This document shows, in pieces, positions 50,474 to 59,357 of a stretch of DNA of 64,000 bases. The number at the start of each line of letters is the position of its first letter. Position 1 is the first letter of the stretch. The DNA lies in NCBI GenBank assembly GCA_965231815.1, contig OZ246890.1, positions 1,798,001 through 1,862,000 on the forward strand, given 5' to 3'. Source of the DNA: JAPPFW01 sp965231815. GTDB taxonomy: Bacteria > Actinomycetota > Acidimicrobiia > Spongiisociales > Spongiisociaceae. The notes below the pieces were generated by a model. The model did not search any database, was not told where the DNA came from, and saw only the letters and a program-made list of their open reading frames with translations. The position numbers and the translations under genes are program-made.

Positions 50474-51985
50474 ATGACCCTTGCTGTACACCTTGAAGGG
50501 ATAACCAAGCGCTTTCCCGGGGTAGTGGCGAACGACAGAGTCAACTTGACGGTCGAATCCGGCGAGATCCACGCCATATGCGGGGAGAACGGCGCGGGCA
50601 AGTCAACCCTGATGAAGATCATCTACGGGATGCAACCCCCTGACGAGGGCCGGATTGAGATTTTCGGGGAGGAGCGGCACTTCGGCTCCCCGAAGGAAGC
50701 CATCGACGCGGGTATCGGCATGGTCCATCAGCATTTCATGCTGGCGGACAACCTTACCGTCCTCGAGAACGTCATCCTCGGAGCGGAGCCGTCCAAGGGG
50801 TCGCTGATAGATTTCTTGACCGCCCGAACCCGGCTCCGCGAGCTGGGAGATGCCTACGGGCTGGAGCTGGATCTCGACGATACGGTCGAGACTTTGGAAG
50901 TCGGCGAACGTCAACGCATCGAGATCATCAAGATCCTCTACCGCGGCGCCCGGATTCTGATCCTCGACGAGCCCACCGCGGTGCTCGTACCTCAGGAAGT
51001 CGAAGAGCTGTTCCGCAACATGCGGGAACTCAAGGCGGAAGGCCACACGATCATCTTCATCGACCACAAGCTGGACGAGGTGTTGGAGATCGCCGATTCG
51101 ATCACGGTTCTCCGTCATGGTCGCTCGGTGGCTACCGCTGATCCCGCCGACGTGACCGCACAGGATCTGGCCGAGTTGATGGTCGGTTCGGAACTCCCGA
51201 CGCCGGGCGTACGCGTCTCGACGGTCACCGATCAGAGCGTGATCGAGGTGCGGGGCATCTCGGCGACTGACGAGGTCGGGGCGCCAAGACTGCGCCATGT
51301 GGACTTTTCCTTGCATAGCGGCGAGATCGTCGGCATCGCGGGTGTGGAGGGAAACGGTCAGGCCGAGTTGGTCGAGGCGATCCTAGGGATCTCGCCACTC
51401 ACCTCCGGGTCGATCCGTATGCATGGTGAGGATGTGACGGAGTGGTCGGTACGCCAGAGGCGGGAGGCCGGTCTGGGTTACATTCCCGAGGACCGGCACC
51501 GGAGGGGTCTATTGTTACCGGCGCCGGTTTGGGAGAACAGTATTCTGGGCCATCAGACCAGGGAACGTTTCCTGAGTTCAGGATTGTGGATCGACGAGGA
51601 TGCCTCCAAGGGACACGCGGCCGAGGTGGTCGAGCGCTTCGATGTGCGCACACCGGGCGTCACGACACCCATTCACGCTCTGTCAGGGGGCAACCAGCAG
51701 AAGTTGATCGTCGGTCGGGAGATGTCGACCAAGTGCAATCCCCTGATCGCCGCTCACCCCACCCGAGGTATTGATGTGGGGTCGCAGGCGGCAATCTGGG
51801 AGGAACTTCGCCGAGCGCGAGGGGAGGGCCTGGGTGTGCTCCTGATCTCGGCCGACCTTGAGGAGTTGATAGGGTTGAGTGACACGTTACTGGTCATGTT
51901 GCGCGGCGAGATCGTGGCCCGGCTCGATCCTGCGGAGGTCAGCCCGCGTGAGCTCGGGGCCTATATGACCGGAGCCGCCGTATGA
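50474..51985 (+). CDS. Nucleoside-type ABC transporter ATPase (two ABC domains)
   Basis: A 503-residue fused ATPase as in YufO/BmpB-type importers. First half: Walker A GENGAGKSTLMKI, Q-loop MVHQHFMLADNLTVLENV, signature LEVGERQRIEI, Walker B ILILDEPTAVL. Second half: GVEGNGQAELVEAILG lacks a normal Walker A lysine, LSGGNQQKLIVGREM is a good signature and NPLIAAHPTRGIDVG an altered Walker B. Such asymmetry is usual in the family. Its stop overlaps the permease ATG (ATGA). Confidence 0.92.
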   Translation: MTLAVHLEGITKRFPGVVANDRVNLTVESGEIHAICGENGAGKSTLMKIIYGMQPPDEGRIEIFGEERHFGSPKEAIDAGIGMVHQHFMLADNLTVLENVILGAEPSKGSLIDFLTARTRLRELGDAYGLELDLDDTVETLEVGERQRIEIIKILYRGARILILDEPTAVLVPQEVEELFRNMRELKAEGHTIIFIDHKLDEVLEIADSITVLRHGRSVATADPADVTAQDLAELMVGSELPTPGVRVSTVTDQSVIEVRGISATDEVGAPRLRHVDFSLHSGEIVGIAGVEGNGQAELVEAILGISPLTSGSIRMHGEDVTEWSVRQRREAGLGYIPEDRHRRGLLLPAPVWENSILGHQTRERFLSSGLWIDEDASKGHAAEVVERFDVRTPGVTTPIHALSGGNQQKLIVGREMSTKCNPLIAAHPTRGIDVGSQAAIWEELRRARGEGLGVLLISADLEELIGLSDTLLVMLRGEIVARLDPAEVSPRELGAYMTGAAV

Positions 51986-53112
51986 GCCGGATGCGGGCGA
52001 TCCGAAGGGTCATGGGTCCGCCGGTGGGCGCCGTGCTGCTCGCACTCATTGTCGCCTCGGTGATCCTGTTCGTCTCCGGTGCGAACCCCTTTGTCGCGTT
52101 CGGCAACGTGATCGAGTACGGCACACGGTTGGAAACCCTCGTCGAGTCTTTCAACCGGGCTACGCCGCTTTACCTGTCCGGTATCGCGTTCGCCATCGCT
52201 ATGAGGATGAACCTCTTCCAGATCGGTGTAGAGGGACAATACATCCTGGCTGCTTTCGTTGCCGCCTACGTGGGGGCCGGCGTGGGTTCGTTGTTCCCTC
52301 CGCTGCATGTCCTGATAATCCTTGTCGTGGCGATGCTGGTGGGAGCGGCGTGGGCCGGTCTGGCCGGATGGATGAAAGTGACCCGCAACGTCCACGAAGT
52401 GATATCGACTATCATGCTCAACGCCATAGCGGTGGGCGGCGTAGTGTCCTTCCTCTTGGGCCGGTGGAGTATCGAGAGTGCCTCCCTGGATACCCGTCTG
52501 GGAGACATTGCCACCACCGGCTGGTTCCCGAGCCTCAACCCCATCCTTGAGTTGGTCACCAGGGAAATAAGACGCGTGGAGTTGACCGGCTTCATCCTTG
52601 TGGCGGCTGCGGTCGGTATCGGCTACCACCTCCTCGTCAACCGGACCCGGCTCGGGTTCGATCTCCGGGCTACCGGGACCAATCCATGGGCTGCCGAAGC
52701 CAGCGGGGTGCCACCCAAACGGACGATCGTTCTGGCGATGCTTCTCAGCGGTGCGGCGGCGGGCTTGGTGGGGATGGCCGACCTGCTCGGAGATCAGCAT
52801 TTCTACAGTCTCCGGTTCCCTCAAGGTCTCGGTTTCGCCGGCATAGCGGTGGCTCTTCTAGGTCGCAACCACGCGGTAGGGGCAGCCATCGCGGCGGTTG
52901 CCTTCGGCTGGCTCGAACGAGCCTCAGGGATACTGGAGGTCAGGGGTGATGCCCCGAGGGAGATAGTCACCATAATGGTGGGTGTAATCATCCTGTTCGC
53001 GGTTATCGCCTACGCATTGGCGCAGCGCCGGGGACGGATCGAGGCAGCCGCGGCAGCCGCTGCACAGGTGACGGAAGCGTCAGGGCCGGATGCTGAGGAG
53101 GCCGACACATGA
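51982..53112 (+). CDS. Nucleoside-type ABC permease 1
   Basis: A 376-residue BPD_transp_2 family inner-membrane protein with about eight to ten hydrophobic helices, such as VGAVLLALIVASVILFVSGA and LLSGAAAGLVGMADLLG. LFQIGVEGQYILAAFVAAYV and TRLGFDLRATGTNPWAAEASG are the characteristic segments. Carries an alanine-rich cytoplasmic tail. Four-base overlaps with the ATPase and the second permease. Confidence 0.9.
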   Translation: MSRMRAIRRVMGPPVGAVLLALIVASVILFVSGANPFVAFGNVIEYGTRLETLVESFNRATPLYLSGIAFAIAMRMNLFQIGVEGQYILAAFVAAYVGAGVGSLFPPLHVLIILVVAMLVGAAWAGLAGWMKVTRNVHEVISTIMLNAIAVGGVVSFLLGRWSIESASLDTRLGDIATTGWFPSLNPILELVTREIRRVELTGFILVAAAVGIGYHLLVNRTRLGFDLRATGTNPWAAEASGVPPKRTIVLAMLLSGAAAGLVGMADLLGDQHFYSLRFPQGLGFAGIAVALLGRNHAVGAAIAAVAFGWLERASGILEVRGDAPREIVTIMVGVIILFAVIAYALAQRRGRIEAAAAAAAQVTEASGPDAEEADT

Positions 53113-54392
53113 GTACAGTGCGCGAGCCGCCGCTGATCACCCTGCGGGACAACGTCATGCAGGGGAGGCGGCGATGGCTCGTATTCGGTCTTGGCGCCGT
53201 GCTGCTCTTGGCGGCCACTCAGATGTTTGCCAAGCAGGCTACCGACGATCTGACCTCGAGCGGGACTTGGGCCATAGCTCTTGCCTGGTCGGTTCCGATC
53301 CTCATGGCCGGACTGGGGGGCGTGTTCTCCGAGCGGGCCGGGGTGGTCAACATCGGCCTTGAGGGCATGCTGATCCTGGGGACCTGGTTCGGGGCATTCG
53401 GCACGATGATCGGTGGGCCATGGTTCGGGATGCTCTTGGCGGCGGTCGCCGGTGGTGTGGGCGGTTTGATAATGGCGACGGCCGCGGTCGGCTTCAACGT
53501 GGACCACATCGTTGCCGGGGTGGCCGTAAACCTCATGGCGCCCGGGCTGACCCGCTTTTTGTCCGACCTGCATTTCTCCGACCGGGGCGGATCGATCACG
53601 CAGTCGCCCAACATCAGTGGTGTCAGCAGCTTCAGCTTGCCGATCCTGGCGGGTGGAACCGTATTCGGGTGGAAGAGCCCTGATGTCCTGGGATCGATCG
53701 AGAATGCCGAGGTGTTCTGGTTATCGGATCTAGCCGGAATAGCGAGGGGTTTCGTATTCCAGATGTCCTGGTTGACGTTGATCGCGTTTCTCATACTGCC
53801 ACTGTCGATTGTCCTGCTCTGGCGGACCCGCTTCGGTCTGCGGTTGCGGAGTTGCGGGGAGCACCCTCACGCAGCCGACTCTTTAGGTGTGAACGTTTAC
53901 AAGTACAAGTACTACGGGGTCGTGATCAGCGGAGCCTTAGCCGGGTTCGGTGGCGGGTTCCTCGCCATACAGCTATCCGGCCTGTACAAGGAAGGCCAAA
54001 CCCAGGGCAAAGGGTATATCGGACTGGCCACCATGATCTTTGGGAATTGGAATCCGATCGGAACCGCCCGCGGCGCCATCCTCTTCGGCTTCACAGAGAC
54101 GCTGCGACTGCGAGACGAGAGCGCCGCCCACGCGCTGCTCCTGCTGGTCGCTATCGCCGTCGGTCTGCTCCTTATCTGGCGCATTCTTCGCCGGAGTGGA
54201 CGGCTGGGTACCGTGCAGTTGGCAATCGTCGCGGTAGCTGTCGGCTACTGGTATGCAAACTCGACCGGCGTACCTAACCAACTCCCCGCTATCACTCCCC
54301 ACATAGCGGTGTTGGTGGTGCTCTTGTTCGCCACTTCACGTCTCCGGCCTCCTGCTGCTGACGGTCTTCCATTCCGTAAGAGCGACCATTAA
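53109..54392 (+). CDS. Nucleoside-type ABC permease 2
   Basis: A 427-residue partner permease of the same family: VVNIGLEGMLILGTWFGAFG, VDHIVAGVAVNLMAPGLTRF, and LRSCGEHPHAADSLGVNVYK, followed by repeated helices. It is longer than usual because of a segment of about 50 residues around LSDLHFSDRGGSITQSPN and two extra C-terminal hydrophobic stretches. With the lipoprotein, ATPase and permease 1 it makes a full importer. Confidence 0.9.
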   Translation: MSTVREPPLITLRDNVMQGRRRWLVFGLGAVLLLAATQMFAKQATDDLTSSGTWAIALAWSVPILMAGLGGVFSERAGVVNIGLEGMLILGTWFGAFGTMIGGPWFGMLLAAVAGGVGGLIMATAAVGFNVDHIVAGVAVNLMAPGLTRFLSDLHFSDRGGSITQSPNISGVSSFSLPILAGGTVFGWKSPDVLGSIENAEVFWLSDLAGIARGFVFQMSWLTLIAFLILPLSIVLLWRTRFGLRLRSCGEHPHAADSLGVNVYKYKYYGVVISGALAGFGGGFLAIQLSGLYKEGQTQGKGYIGLATMIFGNWNPIGTARGAILFGFTETLRLRDESAAHALLLLVAIAVGLLLIWRILRRSGRLGTVQLAIVAVAVGYWYANSTGVPNQLPAITPHIAVLVVLLFATSRLRPPAADGLPFRKSDH

Positions 54393-54466
54393 GGCCATCA
54401 GTTTCCAGTTTCTGGTTACAGGTTGCCAAGATATATTGCACGGCGTTGGACGGCGATAGTAAGTGC

Positions 54467-54508
54467 GGTGCCGTCGGCTTCCGGTCATGTTCCTCGGAAG
54501 CCGGCACC
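54467..54508. terminator. Strong hairpin between converging permease and nucleoside hydrolase genes
   Basis: GGTGCCG-T-CGGCTTCCG pairs with CGGAAGCCGGCACC around an 11-base loop, leaving one bulged T. It lies between two converging stops and could end transcription from either side, though no long T-run flanks it. Confidence 0.5.
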
Positions 54509-54521
54509 CGGCAACTGACAA

Positions 54522-55457
54522 CTATCCGGTAGTGGCGGTCTCGAACACCATCTGCTTGAAGCGGTGGTTGTCGATGGACCGAATCACCTCAACGTTGGGC
54601 GGTTCGCCGGTCACGTCCAGCGAGTCAACCACCGACATGCCCCGCGTAAGGGGGCTATCGGCCTCCACCTCCACGTAGTGGCGGCTGGCTTCGGTTACCA
54701 CGCCGTCCCTGTCCAGCGCGACGGCCATCGCTGCCGGATCGGGGAGTTCCATCCGGTCGGTGCCCGACTGCCGCCGGGCGGCTGCCATGGCGGAGGTGTT
54801 GCAGTCCACGAAGAAGTGGGCGAGCGGGGTATCAAGGCGCTTCAGGTCCTTCCTTTCACGATGGTCGAATCCGGCTTCACCCCGGCACAACTCCCAGGGC
54901 GCCAGCTCGATTGGAAGCCCCGAGGCGAAGACCCCGCGAGCGGCGTGTGGATCGAACCACAGGTTGAACTCCGCGGCCGGGGTTACGTTGCCTACCGCGT
55001 TGACTGTTCCCCCCATCACCACGCACCTTCCGACAAGTTCCACGAGATCAGGTGCTTGCCGCAGCGCCATCAGCAGGTTGGTCAGCGGACCCAAGGTCAC
55101 CAATGTGCATCCCGGGTTATCTCTGATGGTGGTAACCAGAGCGGCTACTGCATCCACGGTTTCGGGTTTCCGAACGGGAGGGGGGTACCCCTGGTCGCCA
55201 AGTCCGTCCCGACCGTGGAACCAGGTGGCGAACCGGGCCTCGACAAGCAAGGGTTCCGCCGCACCCTGGAACACGGGTACGTTGGATCCGCACAACTCGG
55301 CGGTGAACAGGGCGTTGCGGGTGGCTTGTTCAACGGGACAGTTGCCGGCCACCGTGGTTAGGGCTAGCACCTCGACATCGGGGTGTCGCAAGGCCATGGC
55401 CAGCGCCACCGCATCGTCTGATGCAGTGTCGGTATCGATGATCATTCGCACTTTCAC
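54522..55457 (-). CDS. Inosine-uridine-type nucleoside hydrolase
   Basis: Hydrolyses the N-glycosidic bond of nucleosides to base and ribose. The calcium-binding signature is near the start (IIDTDTASDDAVALAMAL, DTDxxxDD), with TLVTLGPLTNLLMAL, VVMGGTVNAVGNVTPAAEFN, FWFDPHA-like LWFDPHAARGV and the late DPAAMAVAL. 311 residues. It faces the nucleoside-type importer, which suggests import followed by cleavage and, with hpt, base salvage. Confidence 0.9.
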   Translation of the reverse strand: MKVRMIIDTDTASDDAVALAMALRHPDVEVLALTTVAGNCPVEQATRNALFTAELCGSNVPVFQGAAEPLLVEARFATWFHGRDGLGDQGYPPPVRKPETVDAVAALVTTIRDNPGCTLVTLGPLTNLLMALRQAPDLVELVGRCVVMGGTVNAVGNVTPAAEFNLWFDPHAARGVFASGLPIELAPWELCRGEAGFDHRERKDLKRLDTPLAHFFVDCNTSAMAAARRQSGTDRMELPDPAAMAVALDRDGVVTEASRHYVEVEADSPLTRGMSVVDSLDVTGEPPNVEVIRSIDNHRFKQMVFETATTG

Positions 55458-55566
55458 CGGATTCTCCCTTCCCTGTTGACAGGATTCCGGCGGGTCAGCT
55501 CGACAATCCGGTGCTTCACCGCTCTTGTCAACCCGAACGTCACGAAACGGTTCGAGCCGACCACTC

Positions 55567-55777
55567 CTAGCCCTGATTATTCAGGTTTCCCGCACACCGA
55601 GGCATGTAACACCAGTTCCAACCCGAGTATACGGCGAAACCCACCATTCACCCGGAGGTGAATCTCTGCACCGGCCCGGGATGGGAGACACCGATAGTTG
55701 TATTGCCTGGTCAGGGGCGTGATTACGGCGTAATCGACTCATCTGTCAAACCCCCATCCATGAATAATCGGGGCTGA
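55567..55777 (-). repeat. Family B mobile repeat, copy B4
   Basis: 211 bp from CTAG to CTGA, reverse orientation. Ends CTAGCCCTGATTATTCAGG and CATGAATAATCGGGGCTGA. It fills most of the 343-base gap between nucleoside hydrolase and P450, upstream of the former, and so may influence its promoter. The rest of the gap shows nothing recognisable. Confidence 0.9.
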
Positions 55778-55800
55778 AGTAGGACTGATGGTTATCGTTC

Positions 55801-57018
55801 TCACCCGGATGGTGAGAGATCAACCCGCTCGTAGCCCCGGATCACAAATCCGTCCTCCCGCTCGGGTTCGGTAAGAAGAGCGAGGCGAGGCATGGCGATG
55901 GCGAGCCGTCCCAACGCGACCTCCAGTTCGAGCCGAGCCAGCGGCGCCCCCAAGCAGTAGTGAACCCCGCCGCCGAAGGATATGTGGTCGGAGTTTCCGC
56001 GGTCGATCCTGAACCGGTCAGGTATGTCAAATCGGCGGGGGTCGCGGTTAGCCGACCCGAATAGCAGCGCGATCTTGTCACCGGGTGGGATCTTCGTTCC
56101 GGCGATTTCGATTCCGTCGGCGATAGCGTAACGCTCGAACATCTGTAAGGGGGGATCGAAACGCAGCATCTCCTCGATTGCCACGGCCGATGTCACGGCG
56201 CCGCCGGTGAGACGCAGCCACTCTCCTCCGTTCATCGCCGCGACTATCCCATTTCCCAGAGTGTTGACTGTGGCTTCGTGTCCTGCATTGAGAAGAAGGA
56301 CGATGGTCGAGATAATCTCGGGATCGGACAGCTTACCTTGCGCGGTCTCCGCGAAGCAGAGCGCGGTAATCAGATCATCCCGGGGCTCTGCTCGCCGGGT
56401 GGCGATCAGCTCGGAAGCCCACTCCGAAAACTCTCGCGATGCGTTGACGGCCTCCCGGGCCTGGGAATGCGTGGTATGTAGTTCGTACATCTTGACTATG
56501 GCGTGCGACCATTCCAGAAGCAGGTCGGCGTCGTCGAGGGGGGCGCCCAGCAGGGTGGCTATCACCCGAACCGAGTAGGGCTGCGCGTAGTCGGCCAACA
56601 GGTCGAAACGATCCCGGTCACGAAGTTCTACCAACAGGGAGTCCGCAATCTCGGTTATCGGGCCTCTTAGCGCTCTAACCCGCCGGGGGGTGAAGGCTCG
56701 GTTTACCAGGGATCGAATCCGGGTGTGCTCGGGCGGTTCGAGCATCAACAATGAGTGTCGCTCAACTTGGTAGTAGGGTTCCCAACCTTGCAGGTCCAGT
56801 TCCCTTATAGGCCGCAGATCGGAAGGGAGCGCGTGTCCCTGCCGGACCCGGCCGAGCCGACGATCCAGTTGAGCGGCGCGCACGTCCCGATGACGAGTAA
56901 CCAACCATAGGTTCCATGCGTGGTCATAGTGGATCGGTCCTCTCTCGCGCAGGTCGTTGAGGATCGGGTAGGGGTCTCGGATGAAATCCGGATCGGCTGG
57001 ATTGAAGAAGTCAGCCAT
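55801..57018 (-). CDS. Cytochrome P450
   Basis: A 405-residue soluble bacterial P450. Haem loop FGGGVHYCLGAPLARLE with axial Cys355, I-helix LLLNAGHEATVNTLGNG (E in the place next to the conserved Thr), ExxR in IEEMLRFDPPLQ, and the PPEHTRIRSLVNRAFTPRRV segment typical of CYP families acting on small lipids and terpenoids. The substrate is unknown. ATG at 57018 overlaps the upstream stop by one base (TAATG). No ferredoxin gene lies next to it. Confidence 0.93.
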   Translation of the reverse strand: MADFFNPADPDFIRDPYPILNDLRERGPIHYDHAWNLWLVTRHRDVRAAQLDRRLGRVRQGHALPSDLRPIRELDLQGWEPYYQVERHSLLMLEPPEHTRIRSLVNRAFTPRRVRALRGPITEIADSLLVELRDRDRFDLLADYAQPYSVRVIATLLGAPLDDADLLLEWSHAIVKMYELHTTHSQAREAVNASREFSEWASELIATRRAEPRDDLITALCFAETAQGKLSDPEIISTIVLLLNAGHEATVNTLGNGIVAAMNGGEWLRLTGGAVTSAVAIEEMLRFDPPLQMFERYAIADGIEIAGTKIPPGDKIALLFGSANRDPRRFDIPDRFRIDRGNSDHISFGGGVHYCLGAPLARLELEVALGRLAIAMPRLALLTEPEREDGFVIRGYERVDLSPSG

Positions 57019-57920
57019 TAACCGTTCGTGCCGACGGTCTCCAGCGTCGCCGCTTCTTGTACCCGTCCCCAAAAATACAGTTCTTCGATGGCCAACTCAT
57101 CAAATGCCTGTTCCCCTCCGAGCGATTCCGACGCATAGGTAGCTGTCACGCGGATGGTGAGCTCCAGTGTGTGGTTAGTAGACGTCGTGATAGGCAGGGG
57201 TCGCTCATTGGTGTTGTCGATCTCGGCGACAAACGGAACCCCTGGTAGGTCATCGGTCTCGATCTCCACTGCCCTCACCCGGTAGTTCCTGAGGAACTTC
57301 TCCTCGTTGCGGACGTTCTGGATCTGGACCGATTCGAGAGCCACCGGGCTCACAAAGGTGATGTCGATCCAGGCATCTTCTCCTTTTAGGCCTGCGTCGT
57401 TCCAGTAGGTGTCCCTGTTGTCGATGAGGTTCTCGCATGCAAGGTTGGCGTTGTATTCGCTGGAACAGGTGATCGAGATCGGTGTGATCCGCTCCAGCGG
57501 TCCGATTGCTCGGGTAGTCGGAGTGGTGCTGGATCCGGTCGTTGCCGCATCTTCGGCGACGCTTTCAGGTGGTTCTTCATCGCCGCGAATCGCCTGGATA
57601 ACCAAGGCTGCGACCACAACTAGGGCGATGACTACTACGATGATGCCCAGTGCTCGGCCACCGGCGGTAACCGATCGGAGGGGAGGGGCCGCTACGGCGA
57701 TCTGTTGCTGTCCTAGCCTGGCGCCGCACTGTTCGCAATGGCGGTTCGAACTCCTCTGGTCCTCTCCACAGGACGGGCAGGTCAGATAAGATTCCGCGGA
57801 AGACTGCACCGCCGCGTCGTCGGCGCCTTCCCAATCGTCGGGTTCCGTTAGTTCGAACTCCTCGAAGTCGATGCCCTCCAGCGGGTCGTCCCAGGAACCG
57901 TCCCCTCGGCCGTTGCTCAT
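57018..57920 (-). CDS. Zinc-ribbon membrane protein with C-terminal discoidin-like domain
   Basis: A 300-residue protein. An acidic N-terminus is followed by a zinc ribbon (TCPSCGEDQRSSNRHCEQCG, about 47-66), a membrane helix (about 90-110, ALGIIVVVIALVVVAALVIQ), a S/T/E-rich linker and an outside domain with NLACENLIDNRDTYWNDAG and EDAWIDITFVSPVALESVQI, like NADase-type glycan-binding/F5_8 discoidin folds. A role in cell-surface sensing is possible. It is coupled to the P450 by a one-base overlap. Confidence 0.7.
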   Translation of the reverse strand: MSNGRGDGSWDDPLEGIDFEEFELTEPDDWEGADDAAVQSSAESYLTCPSCGEDQRSSNRHCEQCGARLGQQQIAVAAPPLRSVTAGGRALGIIVVVIALVVVAALVIQAIRGDEEPPESVAEDAATTGSSTTPTTRAIGPLERITPISITCSSEYNANLACENLIDNRDTYWNDAGLKGEDAWIDITFVSPVALESVQIQNVRNEEKFLRNYRVRAVEIETDDLPGVPFVAEIDNTNERPLPITTSTNHTLELTIRVTATYASESLGGEQAFDELAIEELYFWGRVQEAATLETVGTNG

Positions 57921-57977
57921 CGAATACCCATCTTTGCCGCTAATCTCCTCGCTGATGATAGTTGCAGGAGGGCGAGG

Positions 57978-58130
57978 ATGATAGTTGCGACCATCAGTTC
58001 CGCGGCGTCATTCTCCGAGGGCATCAGGGTTGCAGAGCCATGGACGATCAGGTCCGAGTTGGGCGCCGTCGCGCTTCTCGTTCTTCTGGCTATCGGCCTG
58101 TGGCGACTGTTCCGGTCGGAGAAACGGTGA
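57978..58130 (+). CDS. Small single-helix membrane protein (50 residues)
   Basis: ATG at 57978 with GGAGG six bases upstream; the frame ends at 58130. After about 26 polar residues comes SELGAVALLVLLAIGLWRLF and then RSEKR, one membrane helix with a basic end. Too short for a family call. It sits divergently between the zinc-ribbon gene and disA. Confidence 0.45.
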   Translation: MIVATISSAASFSEGIRVAEPWTIRSELGAVALLVLLAIGLWRLFRSEKR

Positions 58131-58224
58131 CATCCCCGGTCCGTCAACGAAGATGTGTGGATAACTCTTGGATCTACCAGGATTTGGTTCGTCCGAGCCT
58201 CCGGCCATCTAGAATCATGCACCG

Positions 58225-59283
58225 ATGACCGAACGCGTTTCCCTGCTACGAATCCTTTCTCGGCTGGCTCCGGGCACCGCTCTGCGGACCGCGGTCGAGC
58301 GCATAATCCAGCAGGGCAACGGAGCTCTGGTGATACTGGGCTCGACCGCCGATATCGAAGCTGTTGCGTACGGAGGGTTCGTGCTTCGGGATTCCGAGTT
58401 CAGCCCTGCCCGGCTGGCGGAACTAGCCAAAATGGATGGAGCGACCATCCTTGATGACAGCGGGAGTTGGATATTGCGGGCTAACGCCCACCTACTCCCC
58501 GATCCGTCCATCAGAACCGATGAGACAGGCGCCCGCTTCCGTACCGCCGAGCGGATGGCCAAGATGTCCGAACGGCCGGTACTGGCCATCAGTGAGGAAC
58601 GGGGTCAGTGCTTCGTATTCTACGGGGATCGTAAGCAGCGCCTCAGCAGTCCCTCCGAGTTGCTGGCCCGTATCAACCAGGAGTTCCAGACTCTGGAACA
58701 CTTCAGGCGCCGGATGGTCCAGGCAAAAGAGAGGCTTACGCGATTGGAAGTCAATGACGAGGTGACCCTCGGAGATGCGATCGTGGTGCTACAGAGAACC
58801 GAGTTGGTTCGGCGCCTTGGTGAACGGGTAGAGCGTCTGGCTGTGGACCTGGGTGAGGAGGGTCACATGGTCGACCTGCAACAGGCCGATCTGGTGACCG
58901 GTGTAGAGGAGTTGCGCGAGTTGGTGGCGAGGGACTATTTCCAGGAGAACGGAGATCGCGGGATGAGGGTCCTCAAGGTATTGGAGGATCGTCCATTGCA
59001 GGACATCTACGATACCGAGCGGGTCTGCAGGTTGTTAGAGGTGGAGGGCATCGGCACGCGAACACGACCTGCGGGCTACCGGTTTGTGAATGGCATCCCC
59101 GGTATCCCACCGTCCGTCCACCAGGGTCTGGTGGACAACTTTCACGAACCGGGTAAGCTCATGCTGGCCTCTGAGACAGAGTTGAGCTCGGTGTCCGGAG
59201 TAGGGGAGACGATGGCGGCGACCATACGTCGCCATCTAGATCAGGTAGCGCGCCAGTACCGGCATACCGGAACCAACCATTAG
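58225..59283 (+). CDS. disA: Diadenylate cyclase DisA
   Basis: Makes cyclic di-AMP and scans DNA. The DAC domain has DGA at 71-73 (MDGATILDD) and the RHR-like motif as GARFRTAERMA near 104-114 (F for H). A helical linker and a C-terminal helix-hairpin-helix region (LSSVSGVGETMAATIRRHLD) follow. 352 residues, family length. radA, its usual neighbour, is not next to it. c-di-AMP commonly controls K+ transport; the RCK channel at 17908 is a possible target. Confidence 0.94.
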   Translation: MTERVSLLRILSRLAPGTALRTAVERIIQQGNGALVILGSTADIEAVAYGGFVLRDSEFSPARLAELAKMDGATILDDSGSWILRANAHLLPDPSIRTDETGARFRTAERMAKMSERPVLAISEERGQCFVFYGDRKQRLSSPSELLARINQEFQTLEHFRRRMVQAKERLTRLEVNDEVTLGDAIVVLQRTELVRRLGERVERLAVDLGEEGHMVDLQQADLVTGVEELRELVARDYFQENGDRGMRVLKVLEDRPLQDIYDTERVCRLLEVEGIGTRTRPAGYRFVNGIPGIPPSVHQGLVDNFHEPGKLMLASETELSSVSGVGETMAATIRRHLDQVARQYRHTGTNH

Positions 59284-59357
59284 CCCTGATTGAGGTCGGC
59301 TCAACTTGTCGCCACGGGCGGCAATATAGATTCCTCTCGGGAGTTAGGATCAGATAG

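Noticed and set aside
53010..53573. Histidine/proline-rich minus-strand frames across the ABC permeases
   Set aside because: Antisense to well-defined membrane proteins; composition is that of reversed hydrophobic codons.
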